From positions 22,309-86,308 of the forward strand of contig JAUWAU010000028.1 of the NCBI GenBank assembly GCA_030601885.1: a DNA stretch of 64,000 bases. Direction: 5' to 3'. Below are positions 25,101-33,305 of the stretch, piece by piece (the stretch's first letter is position 1; each line of letters begins with the position of its first letter). This DNA comes from Armatimonadota bacterium (GTDB lineage: Bacteria; Armatimonadota; Zipacnadia; JAUWAU01). The position numbers and the translations under genes were made by a program. The notes beneath the pieces were generated by a model that was given only the letters and a program-made list of their open reading frames with translations, did no database searches and was not told where the DNA came from.

Positions 25101-25855
25101 GGTTGGCCAAAGACCAAGTCGCCGAACCGCAGCGGCGTGTGCTCGGACGATGGAGCCGTGCACGACCACTGGCTTTGGCCCTCGGCGGAGGCGTAGTTGT
25201 TGCGCCAGATATTGAGGCCCCACACATCGCCGGGAGACGGCGGATCCACCCCGAGGTCCGCGAAGGGGACGAGCAACTCGACCGACCAGCTTCCCTCGCC
25301 GGAATGCGCCGCCCACCGCGCTCCCCCTGCCTGCCACGTGTTGTCGTGACCGATACCGTCAAGCAGCGACCCGGCCGCGCTCACGATGAACTGGAAGTAC
25401 GTCGCATGATCGTGGTTGCAGTCCAAGAAGACTTCTACGCTGTCGTCGAGCCACACGCCGCCGTCCCGCGGCTGCCATTGGCGGCTCAACTGCTCGACGT
25501 TTGGCTCGACGCAGGTGACGGCGATGTAGAGGTTGCGATCGTCGTGGAGCAGACGGGCCGTCGTCTGCAGCTTCGCGGGCTGCTGCGTTGCGAGGAGCAC
25601 GAAGTCCGATGCTACGCTCGCGTGCTGCCAGCAGGCATCGCGGGGATCGCCGTCGATGACGGGAGCTGCAGGGGTTGCGGAGCAGGCGCACGTTTTTATG
25701 ACGTACGCAGCGCCTTCCGAGATGCGCTCCGCGGCAGCCGACGCGAGCGAGGCGGCCAGGATAGCGGCCAGACACGAGAGCGCAAAGCGCCACAGCCGTC
25801 GCCCACGCCCTCGTACACCGAGAAACACGGTGCCTTGAAAGTGTGCCCGCGACAT
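22184..25855 (-). CDS. Very large secreted CBM9/esterase protein
   Basis: A 1,223-residue protein. After a signal peptide (core RFALSCLAAILAASLASA) comes a CBM9/DOMON-like domain (about 45-240), typified by VIDGDPRDACW, DDSVEVFLDCNHD and WSVELLVPFADLG. A long helical linker leads to an alpha/beta-hydrolase (about 550-780) with nucleophile Ser in GISMGGTG, Asp in GGSDDIVPP and His in AGHVLFPE. The last 150 residues form a galactose-binding-like beta-sandwich. Predicted role: de-esterification of plant or algal polysaccharide. Two adjacent ATGs (25858, 25855) follow GAGGAG; the second has better spacing. Confidence 0.8.
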   Translation of the reverse strand: MSRAHFQGTVFLGVRGRGRRLWRFALSCLAAILAASLASAAAERISEGAAYVIKTCACSATPAAPVIDGDPRDACWQHASVASDFVLLATQQPAKLQTTARLLHDDRNLYIAVTCVEPNVEQLSRQWQPRDGGVWLDDSVEVFLDCNHDHATYFQFIVSAAGSLLDGIGHDNTWQAGGARWAAHSGEGSWSVELLVPFADLGVDPPSPGDVWGLNIWRNNYASAEGQSQWSCTAPSSEHTPLRFGDLVFGQPRYALQSIMFGDVYQGRSMLKAQLRGYVGAPADVSVRVRIASDSGGASSTTSQIRLGPDGTAWLSTDYDIPDMGPAELTIELGTAEAAVLPYRASYPLMPLGWWVSGIGALNIMPSQECYAVNMPVEATVERVSGSGYAITLPSFSIEMAVCDDAGERVTQPFTAQFTAAEANELRLTHEWDISDLPDGRYAVGVQVNSAAGELIGASSRPIAKMDTLYAELGLARAEAELAVARPRAEEARESAFAACAATAEFHLDRARAKFAALSLREAQDEAALWRLRVDAHQARRWTGPLAAGGLPFAEVTGRILRASRSRIDGTLQPYSVFVPSKYDPRTPCPLVLVLHPFDPDYGPFWEEWIGFYEWWAELRGHLLLCPFARGNQDFRGIGEADLWQVYEETERLYRIDPDRVYVTGISMGGTGTWHIAARYPDRFAALAAVAGRGGNIRRLGLNLGNVPAYVVHGGSDDIVPPQHSRVMTAAARAAGARAFLSWHPLAGHVLFPEENRNVFDWFAQYTRRETPREVRYRTETLKYDRCHWVRIDALGEGRRMPEIEAAVGADNVITVGTVNIDAYTLAPPPELVAPNSDITINTNGAMSYRGPMPGESVSLRRVAGSRDTFERVPDGADGADELRKRHGLQGPICDAFTAPFLYVYGTGEEQPELAEASEGAARMARDTMQAAAHGSFPIKSDAQVTPEDIASYNLILYGSPAVNGIMSRMARELPIRLEGDRLVLRGGAVAEPSVGVKMVYPNPLAPGRYMVVNLGTDGEALRALAGLRVPFVDYVVIGRRGPGGAYQCLRDGHFDQRWQLPRIRGSDVHVITDTSWRCHRQPPAGWTAPGFNDANWPLAAAHSKGLWPDINFATHFDDRAVAIWYPEDDQDHVTRYFRRSFELPGPVKWARATVLVEDECDLYVNGLRVRRIAYEDGVTTVSLRRYLQPGRNVLAVKAYEAFGDQCVVIDCAIKLGGEDTPV

Positions 25856-26063
25856 CATGGGCTCCTCACACAGATGGGTCTTGCCACCCCGAAAACATGC
25901 GCCACCGATAGTTTACCACACATGGTGATGCCGTCGGAGGCATGGCGGGCCGGCGCGCGACTGGCGCCGCTACGTGCGGACTCCACCGTGTTTCGCCGCC
26001 GCTCGTGCTTCTCCTTGGCCCCCGGCAAAGGAATGCAGGCGCCACTGCGGAAAGGAAGCATAA

Positions 26064-26087
26064 CTGGTGTACATCAGCCTACACCAG
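26064..26087. promoter_or_regulatory. Candidate operator: perfect 8-bp inverted repeat
   Basis: CTGGTGTA and TACACCAG are separated by 8 bp and lie 34 bp before the ATG of the pectate-lyase-like gene. The symmetry and position suit a dimeric repressor site or a leader hairpin. The rest of the 250-bp divergent gap 25856-26121 shows no clear promoter. Confidence 0.4.
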
Positions 26088-26121
26088 AACCAAGTAGCAG
26101 CACAAAGAGGTGAGCATTGGA

Positions 26122-27501
26122 ATGCGAAAGCTTCTCTTAGCCTGCATCATGCTTGCGCTGCTTTGCCTGGGAGCCTGTGCGCAGCCGCAGCCAGGCGATC
26201 TGCCCGCCCGGGCGCAGACCGCGCTATCGAAGGCCGTCACCTACTTCACGCGGAACATCGCCTGCCACGGCGGCTACCTGTGGTGGTATTCGCAGGACCT
26301 GACCGAACGTGCCGGCGAGCGTGAAGCCACCCCGACGCAGGTCTGGGTACAGCCGCCGGGGACGCCGTCCGTGGGCTTTGCCTACTTGCGTGCGTACGAG
26401 GCGACCGATGACACGCAGTACCTGGAGGCTGCCAAGTCCGCGGCGGCTTCGCTCGCCTGGGGGCAGCTCGAGTCGGGTGGCTGGGATTACCGGATCGACT
26501 TCGATCCCGAGGAAAGCAAGCGGTGGTACTACCGCCGTGACAAGGGCAATATCAGCGCTGAGGAGGCTGCGAAGCGGCGGAACACCTCCACCTTCGACGA
26601 CAACACCAGCCAACATGCGCTGCGGCTGCTCATGGCCGTTGATGACGTCACCGGGCACGAGCCCCGCTACCACGAGGCCGTCGAGTACGGTCTGGCATTC
26701 TTCCGGAGGGCCCAGTTCCCCAATGGTGCCTGGCCGCAGCGATATCCGCTGTCCGAAAAAGGCTATAGCCGACAGTATACGTTCAATGACAACGCGATCA
26801 ACGATTGCATCGACGTGATGCTCACCGCCTACCATACCTACGGTAAGCGCGAGTACCTCGACGCCGCCAGGCGCGGGGGCGATTTCATCATCCTCTCACA
26901 GCTCCCGCAGCCGCAGGCCGGCTGGGCGCAGCAGTACGACGAGAATCTGCAGCCGGCGTCGGCCCGGTGGTTCGAGCCCGCGGCATGCAACGGCGCCGTG
27001 ACGCCGCGCAACATGCGGACACTCATGCAGCTCTACCTGGAGACTGGCGAAGACAAGTACCTGAAGCCCATCACGGCGGCCATAGGGTGGCTGGAGAGGT
27101 CTCGGCTGCCGGACGGGCAGTGGGCCCGCTTCTACGAACCGGGCACCAACAGGCCGCTTTACGTGAACATGGATCGGGAAGTGGTGTACGAGTTTGTCAA
27201 TATTCGGCCCGGCTATTCGTGGATGAGCACGTATGGCATACCTGGGGTCATCGAGCGATACCGTGAGCTCATGGCCAAAGGCCGCCAGGCATATCTCGCC
27301 GACCGGGATCGCGCACCGACGCGTGCGGACAAGCAGGAGCGTCTGAAGGCGCTGAACCCTCGGGTGCGGGAGATCATCGCCGCTCTGGACGATCAGGGGC
27401 GCTGGGTAACCGGCGGCAGGATCACCTGCCGGACGTTCATCAGCAATGTGGAGACGCTAAGCGAGTACCTGGGGTTAGTGAGAGAACTGCGAGGCGGCTG
27501 A
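26122..27501 (+). CDS. Pectate lyase-like (alpha/alpha)-barrel protein
   Basis: A 459-residue exported protein. The signal MRKLLLACIMLALLCLGACAQ looks like a lipoprotein signal with LGAC at the cleavage site. The body resembles the PL10-type pectate lyase annotation common in environmental bacteria: tandem helical hairpins with YLWWYSQDL, YLEAAKSAAASLAWGQLESGGWDY, FDDNTSQHALRLL and PNGAWPQRYPL. Lyase activity is family-based, not shown by a residue I can pin down. The start at 26122 follows GAGGTGAG by seven bases; a GTG at 26110 is an alternative. A candidate operator lies just upstream. Confidence 0.75.
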   Translation: MRKLLLACIMLALLCLGACAQPQPGDLPARAQTALSKAVTYFTRNIACHGGYLWWYSQDLTERAGEREATPTQVWVQPPGTPSVGFAYLRAYEATDDTQYLEAAKSAAASLAWGQLESGGWDYRIDFDPEESKRWYYRRDKGNISAEEAAKRRNTSTFDDNTSQHALRLLMAVDDVTGHEPRYHEAVEYGLAFFRRAQFPNGAWPQRYPLSEKGYSRQYTFNDNAINDCIDVMLTAYHTYGKREYLDAARRGGDFIILSQLPQPQAGWAQQYDENLQPASARWFEPAACNGAVTPRNMRTLMQLYLETGEDKYLKPITAAIGWLERSRLPDGQWARFYEPGTNRPLYVNMDREVVYEFVNIRPGYSWMSTYGIPGVIERYRELMAKGRQAYLADRDRAPTRADKQERLKALNPRVREIIAALDDQGRWVTGGRITCRTFISNVETLSEYLGLVRELRGG

Positions 27502-27574
27502 GGCTGAGGCCGGAGCGGAGCGCGTCAGATGCGGTTGACGGCCGAGCATTCGCTATCGACAGACTGGCGCCCGG

Positions 27575-30500
27575 TCACCCGCGCAGCCGCAGCGCTGTCA
27601 CCTGGCCATCCGCCGTCCCAGCTACGATCAGCCGGGCACGGCCGCTGCGGACAACGGCGGCGCTGTTGACCGGCGCCGCCAGCGAATACTGCCCCCGCAC
27701 GGCCAGCGACCCATCGAGGACGTGGACGCCCCCGTCGCGACAGGCGGCAACCAGCAAGCTCGCGTCACTTGCTTCCAGGATCGCGAGGTCGAGCACCGCC
27801 GAGCCCAGGTCTTTGTGCGCCAGGGGCGTGCCATCAGGCCCCAGCAGATAGACGAACTCGGTGTCGGAGGCTACGGCGATTTCGAGGCCCGCGCCGGGCA
27901 CAAGGTCGGCCACCTTGATGTCCCGCACCGCGTAGCCGTAGTTGGGGAATTGCCACAGATCGTCGCCGTTGCACCGCTTGCACTTGAAGGCGCCGGTGGC
28001 CGAGCCGTTGAGCATCTCTGGGCTGCCATCGCCGTCGATGTCGGCCACCGCAAGCTGCACGTCGCCCAGTTCCGAATTCAGGCTCGCCACCAGCTTGCCG
28101 TCAGTGATGCGATATATGCGCAGTTTGCCGTAGCGATTGCCCACCGCGACCTCCTCGATGCCGTCGCCCTCGAGGTCGATCACCTGGAATTCCGTCGTGC
28201 CGTGGTTCGTCTCACCATCTATCCACTGCTGTTCGAAGTTGTGGTCGATCAACTGCGTGAAGCCGTCCACCGTGCCCAGGACCGCCTCCCAGTGGCCATC
28301 GCCGTCGAAGTCCCGCACCAATACGTCGTCGAGCCGGGGCTCGTGAATTGTCGTTCGCGACACGCGGTAGTAGGTCTGTATCGCGTGGTCGTGGCGCAGG
28401 CTGCCGTCAGCGTCCAGCACGTACAGGTGTTTGCTCTTGCCGCCGCAGAAGACCTCAGACTCGCCGTCACCGTCGATGTCCCACGCGCAGGCAGCGTAGA
28501 GCTCATCCGTGCCGTCGAACTCCCAGAGGACCGTGCCGTCCGCGTCGATGCACGTGAGGTAGCGCCCGCGGATCGCCAGGATCTCGTCCGTTCCGTCGCC
28601 ATCCAGGTCTACCGGGATGACCTCGAGCACAGCCCGCGGCTGCTCCCCCTGATGGGTCGGGGCCACGGCCCATGCGCGAGTCAGGTTCTCCGCGCGGCGT
28701 TCTGCGCCGTCAGCCAACCTGGCGGGCTGTATTGCCGTGGCAAGCTCGCCCAGTTTCCGCCGGCAGGCGCGGGCGATTCTTCTCGCGGCGTCCCTTGATA
28801 TGCGCAGCGTAGCGCTGCCGTCGATCTTCTCCCGTCTTCCCTCGAACTCCAGTCGCACCGGCCTCTCGGCAGCGACAACGCAGGTCCCGGCACTCAGACT
28901 CAGCTCAATGTCCACCGGCTCGCTCGCCGTGAGCAGCGCCCCAAAGCGCGTCACGTCGCACAGCATCAGCCGATGTCGGCCGAGGAACACCAACGCGGCA
29001 TCCGTGCTCAATTCCTCCGGTAGGCGCAGCGCAGACGCGCCCACGCCAAATGCCCCGAGCGGCCGGCCGTCATCGAGCAGCAGTGCTGCGTCGGTACAGA
29101 GGCGGCTGATCTCGTAATTCTTCGCTTCGTCTTCATCGGTGTTGTAGAAGACCGCCTGGTTGCTGATGGCCTGCCCGCGTGACAGCCGCTCGCCGAACTT
29201 CTGATGCACGTACAGTATCGGCAGCCGACTGTGATTGAAGCGCGTGCTGAACTGCAGGCGGCTGTGGCCATCTCCTTTGATGTGGAATACCTTGGCGGGC
29301 GTCTGCTTGAGCAAACCCTCGGGCAAGTCGGGCGCGCTCTCTGCCTCCACAGCCGCAGCAAGTTTTCCATCGAGCGTGCGGAACTCGACGCGATCGAGCA
29401 TCACCCCGGGGGCTTCTCGTAGTGTGATAGTCACCACGTGCGTGCGACGGCCCTTGATATCGAGTGTCGGCGTCGGCCCCTGCTTCGGGTTCACGCCGCT
29501 GTCGTAGGAGCGGCCAAAGGTCTCGAGGGGCAGGTGAAAGGCGACGGGTCGGGCGCCGTCTACGGTTACCCAGAAGCTGTCCGCGCCGCTGTTGAGGCCA
29601 TAGCCGTGCGTACTGACCGAGTAGGTGCCCGGCGCCAGCTCGATGGGGAAATCCAACCGACTGTCGCGGCCGTTGAACTTGACGGCCGCCTCGACCCCGG
29701 GGGCAGGGCTCTTTACAACGGTCAGATCATACCTCCCGGGCGTCCCCCCGGCGATGCGCGTCATACTGAAGCTGCGTCGTCCGTCACCCCCGAGCTCGCC
29801 TCGGTTCAGCAGCTTCCAGATGCATTCGCATTTGGAATGGCCTGGCTCAGCGGCGGCCACCCGGTCGATCACGCAGACCAGCTCGCCCCTCAACCACAGG
29901 ATGTTCCGCGTCCAGTTGGCGCTGTTGTAGTCGTATACGGCCGTCTGCGCCATCGCACCGGTGGGCAGGTCGGCCAGGTGCTCAAGCGCCGCGCACGGTG
30001 GCTCGTACTCGGCGCAGCGACCGTCCTTGGTGAGGCTGAGCATGTTATGGTCGGTGGTGTTACGCACGAGATAGTCGCCGTCGATGAGCCAGTCCTCGCC
30101 GTCCGCGTAGAACTTGGTGATGGCATTGGCGTCGTAATGCAGATGTCCGCCGCGGGAGTAGCCGTCGAGCAGGAAGAACTGCCCCTCCGGCTCCAGATTC
30201 TCTCTGAAGCTGATCTTGTCGAACGCCTTCTCAAGCGGGACGTTCAGCGGTCCGTATTTGCGCCTCTTTGTGTAGTCATACACGGCGCTGGTGAGCCGAA
30301 AGGCAGTTGCGCCGACCAGATCGTCCCACGGCTCAGGCTTGATCTTCGCATCGTAGGGATTCTGCCAGGGATTGCCCTGCTGGCCGGTCACGTGCTGAAG
30401 CCACCACAGCATGTGGGCATCGTCGTAGTACCAGACAGCCCACTCGAGGTCGCGAGTGTAGACGCCGCGTCCGTAGCCATTGTCGCCGAAGCTGGCGGAG

Positions 30501-32293
30501 TCGCCGGTATTGTCGCAGAAGCCGACGGTGTAGTCGCAGAGCGTCTTGACCGCGCCGCTCTCGAAGTAGGAGTAGTCCCCCTCGGCAAGCGAGTACACGA
30601 TGGTGTGCCGGGGGACGATCGAGAGGTAGCCCGTCGCGTCCTCCTGCGGCTTCCAGGACTTCATCTGAGCGCGGAAGCAGTTGTGGACCCGGTTCAGGTA
30701 GTCGTGAATGCGTGCGTCAACGTCGCCGTAATACCGATCGAAGTGGCGCGCCAGGAAGTAGATGCCCAGCAGCGGGAACGTCGTGTGATTGAAGGCGACC
30801 GGCTCTGTCGTCTCGGGGCTGGCGAGCGTCGCCCAGTAGTAGACGTGTCGCGGGAGATCGTGCAGCGCACTGAGCATGGCGTTGGTGCCAATCCAGCGCT
30901 CCTCGTCGTTGAAGGCCGGGCACTCCTCGATGAAGTCCCACATGGCGCCGATCCACTCGGACGAGGTCTCCTCGGGCCAGTAGATGCGGTGCGTCGAGGA
31001 CGCCGTGGGGTCCGGCCAGTATTTGAGCAGGTCCGGATCGAGGGCGTAATCGCGGTAGCGCCTGGCGCAGGCCAAAAGGACCTGCTTGGCGCGCTCCGCA
31101 TGGGCAAGGTCCCCGGTGATCTGATACCGCTGCGCCGCCTGCCAGAACTCCCTGAGCCAATACTTGCCGAGCGGCCGGTTGAGCAGCTCTTCGCGCTGCG
31201 TCTCGTTCAGCTTCGGCCCATTGGAGACCTCGAGAATCCACTCGTCGAGGCTGAGGTCAGGTCCCTTGCCCAGCCGCTGCAGCAGCGCCTCGACCCCGCG
31301 CTGCGCACCGGCCGCATCCGAGGCGCCGATGAGAATGACGTTCTTGCCCTTGGGGCAATCGTATGGCTCCGGGATCATCTGCAAGATGTATTCGCCCGGG
31401 CCGGGGCGAAGGGCGTTGACCTCCTGATATCGGTTCAGCCACATCCGCTCGACCACGAAGTTGTTGTTGATGTTGCCGATGGCGATGGTGGTCTCGGATG
31501 ACCGGAGCGCCTCCCAGCCCGGCGCTGCCAGGGACAGGCGCACGCCGCTGAGACGCCGGATCTCGGCGGCAAGCCTCTCCCCCACCTTTCGCCAGCGCCT
31601 CTGCTTCGGCACGCAAATGCGCGCCGCCGGCTGTCGATTCGCGACGATGGGCGTGTGCAGGCTCAGCTCGTGCACTTCGTCTATGCCCATGCTGCCAAAA
31701 GGCAACAACGCGATGCGTTGGTCGTTGCCGCCCCGGGCCAGCACCTTTAGGGAAAGGTCGTCCACGAGGTACCGGGATGTCGCCAGGTGCAGCGTCTTGA
31801 TGTAGACCTCGACGTGCGTGGTTCCCTCGGGGCCCAGGCCCGCAACCCTGTAATGCTCCCAGTCGCCCCCGGGTCCGGACTTGTCCAGATGGACGTTGAA
31901 GCGTTCCTGTGACGGATGAAAGCGCACTTGGAGCCATGCGGCGCCGTCCCGGTCGCGCTGCCGGCACTTTGCCCAGCAGGCGGCCAGGTACCACTTGCCA
32001 CTCCTGGCCACCACCTTCTGCTTGATGCCGGAGCCGGCTATCGATTCGGACTCCCGTTTGCCGCCCACCTGGTCGATTATCAGCAGCGCGTGCCCGCCGC
32101 TATGCGCATCGGTCACCCACTGCCGATCGAGCGCAGGCGGCTTCCCGCCGTGCGCCTGCCAGCCGCGGGGCAACTCGCCCACGCGTCCCTCCTCAAAGCC
32201 CGGATTGGCCAGGAGGTTCTCCTCTGCCAGGGCAACTGAGCCGAGGGTGCTCGCCAGCGCGAGCATCAAGGCAAGACCGCGCCAACTGCTCAT
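27575..32293 (-). CDS. Giant secreted heparinase-II/III-like protein with FG-GAP propeller
   Basis: A 1,572-residue protein. Signal peptide LALMLALASTLGSVALA, then a CBM4/9-like jelly roll (about 24-190, starting NLLANPGFEEG). A helical toroid and heparinase II/III-like beta domain follow (about 350-950), with GGHLHYDANAITKFYADG holding the typical His/Tyr residues. The C-terminal 350 residues contain at least five FG-GAP-like calcium loops (DLDGDGTDEIL, DIDGDGESEVF, DFDGDGHWEAV, DLEGDGIEEVA, DIDGDGSPEML) and should fold as a beta-propeller. Likely target: an acidic polysaccharide. ATG at 32293 follows GGAGGT. Confidence 0.8.
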   Translation of the reverse strand: MSSWRGLALMLALASTLGSVALAEENLLANPGFEEGRVGELPRGWQAHGGKPPALDRQWVTDAHSGGHALLIIDQVGGKRESESIAGSGIKQKVVARSGKWYLAACWAKCRQRDRDGAAWLQVRFHPSQERFNVHLDKSGPGGDWEHYRVAGLGPEGTTHVEVYIKTLHLATSRYLVDDLSLKVLARGGNDQRIALLPFGSMGIDEVHELSLHTPIVANRQPAARICVPKQRRWRKVGERLAAEIRRLSGVRLSLAAPGWEALRSSETTIAIGNINNNFVVERMWLNRYQEVNALRPGPGEYILQMIPEPYDCPKGKNVILIGASDAAGAQRGVEALLQRLGKGPDLSLDEWILEVSNGPKLNETQREELLNRPLGKYWLREFWQAAQRYQITGDLAHAERAKQVLLACARRYRDYALDPDLLKYWPDPTASSTHRIYWPEETSSEWIGAMWDFIEECPAFNDEERWIGTNAMLSALHDLPRHVYYWATLASPETTEPVAFNHTTFPLLGIYFLARHFDRYYGDVDARIHDYLNRVHNCFRAQMKSWKPQEDATGYLSIVPRHTIVYSLAEGDYSYFESGAVKTLCDYTVGFCDNTGDSASFGDNGYGRGVYTRDLEWAVWYYDDAHMLWWLQHVTGQQGNPWQNPYDAKIKPEPWDDLVGATAFRLTSAVYDYTKRRKYGPLNVPLEKAFDKISFRENLEPEGQFFLLDGYSRGGHLHYDANAITKFYADGEDWLIDGDYLVRNTTDHNMLSLTKDGRCAEYEPPCAALEHLADLPTGAMAQTAVYDYNSANWTRNILWLRGELVCVIDRVAAAEPGHSKCECIWKLLNRGELGGDGRRSFSMTRIAGGTPGRYDLTVVKSPAPGVEAAVKFNGRDSRLDFPIELAPGTYSVSTHGYGLNSGADSFWVTVDGARPVAFHLPLETFGRSYDSGVNPKQGPTPTLDIKGRRTHVVTITLREAPGVMLDRVEFRTLDGKLAAAVEAESAPDLPEGLLKQTPAKVFHIKGDGHSRLQFSTRFNHSRLPILYVHQKFGERLSRGQAISNQAVFYNTDEDEAKNYEISRLCTDAALLLDDGRPLGAFGVGASALRLPEELSTDAALVFLGRHRLMLCDVTRFGALLTASEPVDIELSLSAGTCVVAAERPVRLEFEGRREKIDGSATLRISRDAARRIARACRRKLGELATAIQPARLADGAERRAENLTRAWAVAPTHQGEQPRAVLEVIPVDLDGDGTDEILAIRGRYLTCIDADGTVLWEFDGTDELYAACAWDIDGDGESEVFCGGKSKHLYVLDADGSLRHDHAIQTYYRVSRTTIHEPRLDDVLVRDFDGDGHWEAVLGTVDGFTQLIDHNFEQQWIDGETNHGTTEFQVIDLEGDGIEEVAVGNRYGKLRIYRITDGKLVASLNSELGDVQLAVADIDGDGSPEMLNGSATGAFKCKRCNGDDLWQFPNYGYAVRDIKVADLVPGAGLEIAVASDTEFVYLLGPDGTPLAHKDLGSAVLDLAILEASDASLLVAACRDGGVHVLDGSLAVRGQYSLAAPVNSAAVVRSGRARLIVAGTADGQVTALRLRG

Positions 32294-32360
32294 GTTCGCG
32301 TTACCTCCATGGCTCGGCAGGCGTTGTGGATGGCGAGGGGCTCGGTGGGTCGGAATGTCT

Positions 32361-33227
32361 TCACACGGCCCGTTCCAACGCCTCTGACGAGGCGCGAGCG
32401 CGGTACGTCTGCCACTTGTATCGCCGACGGTGCGGTACGCAGAGCTCCTCGATGAGGTCGAAGACCTCCGCGTGAGCAAGGGCGTCATTGGGACTGACAG
32501 CGGCATAGAGGACGGAGAAGACCTCGAGCGCCGTTAGCTCATCCAGCTCCCCCAGGAGCCTGTTGACACAGATGCGGGCGAAGTCCTCCACCGAGCGGTA
32601 GCTTTCCGTCTCCGAGTAGCGCACCGGCGTCTTCTGCACGGGCACCCACTCACCCGACTCTCTCTTGAACTTCGCCGTCGTCCACGGTCTCGGCTCACGG
32701 GCGCGGGCGTCGCCAGTGAAGAGGATCTCGTCGTCCAGGAGGACGTATTCGACAACGTCCGGGGGAAGGCCGGCGTGGAATCGGTAGACATTGCGTGGGC
32801 CATCGACGTCGTAGTCCAGTCCCTCGGTCAAGGCGCTCCGGTCAAGCACGAGGCACACCACGGCACCCTCGGTGGCATGCCGGTCGGAGCGCGAGCGACA
32901 GAAGCTGTGGGCCATGCTCGGATCGGCGGCGGTCCAGAGGCCCCGCTTGTGGAACAGGCCATGCTCGATTACCTTCTCGGCCCTCTCCCTGCTCGTACCG
33001 TGCCACAGCACCAGCGCATCTGAGCCGAGCCGCTGATAGCGCTGGCTCGCGGCCGCGCCGTGCCGTGCCGCCCAGGCGTTCAGATCAGGGGAGCCACTCT
33101 CCACGTCCATTCGCATCCCGTACGCGAGCGCGGCGAGGGTCGAATCCCAGCCGGACCGGGACCGGGGGAGATACTTGAGGTCGTGAAATCCCTGCGCGAC
33201 CAGTCTCTTGTTGGGTTTCCAGGGCAC
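32361..33227 (-). CDS. ADP-ribosyltransferase-fold-like protein in a defence-like cassette
   Basis: A 288-residue cytosolic protein, not a family I can name. Residues 70-172 look like an ADP-ribosyltransferase core of PARP/KptA type: ALVLWHGTSRERAEKVIEHGL puts His76 in the first NAD-site strand (shown here as LWHGTS then EKVIEHGL), GLWTAADPSMAHSF resembles the second motif, and VVE160YVLLDDEI supplies the third-motif Glu. The flanking N-terminal 70 and C-terminal 115 residues are unfamiliar; the latter is helical. GTG at 33227 has GGAG at eight bases; a GTG at 33251 is possible. Third gene of the ATPase/DUF4435 cassette, 78 bp after it. Confidence 0.6.
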   Translation of the reverse strand: MPWKPNKRLVAQGFHDLKYLPRSRSGWDSTLAALAYGMRMDVESGSPDLNAWAARHGAAASQRYQRLGSDALVLWHGTSRERAEKVIEHGLFHKRGLWTAADPSMAHSFCRSRSDRHATEGAVVCLVLDRSALTEGLDYDVDGPRNVYRFHAGLPPDVVEYVLLDDEILFTGDARAREPRPWTTAKFKRESGEWVPVQKTPVRYSETESYRSVEDFARICVNRLLGELDELTALEVFSVLYAAVSPNDALAHAEVFDLIEELCVPHRRRYKWQTYRARASSEALERAV

Positions 33228-33305
33228 CTGAGCATCTCCGGTGCGGCACACGGTGCCGCACTCAGTCAGGGGGCCGGAGTGACTGCCTCGGAGACTACGC
33301 CTGGC

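Noticed and set aside
29438..31501. 687-codon plus-strand open frame opposite the heparinase-like gene
   Set aside because: The minus-strand gene has clear domains and a signal peptide. The opposite frame shows no family motif and is a by-product of GC-rich codon use.
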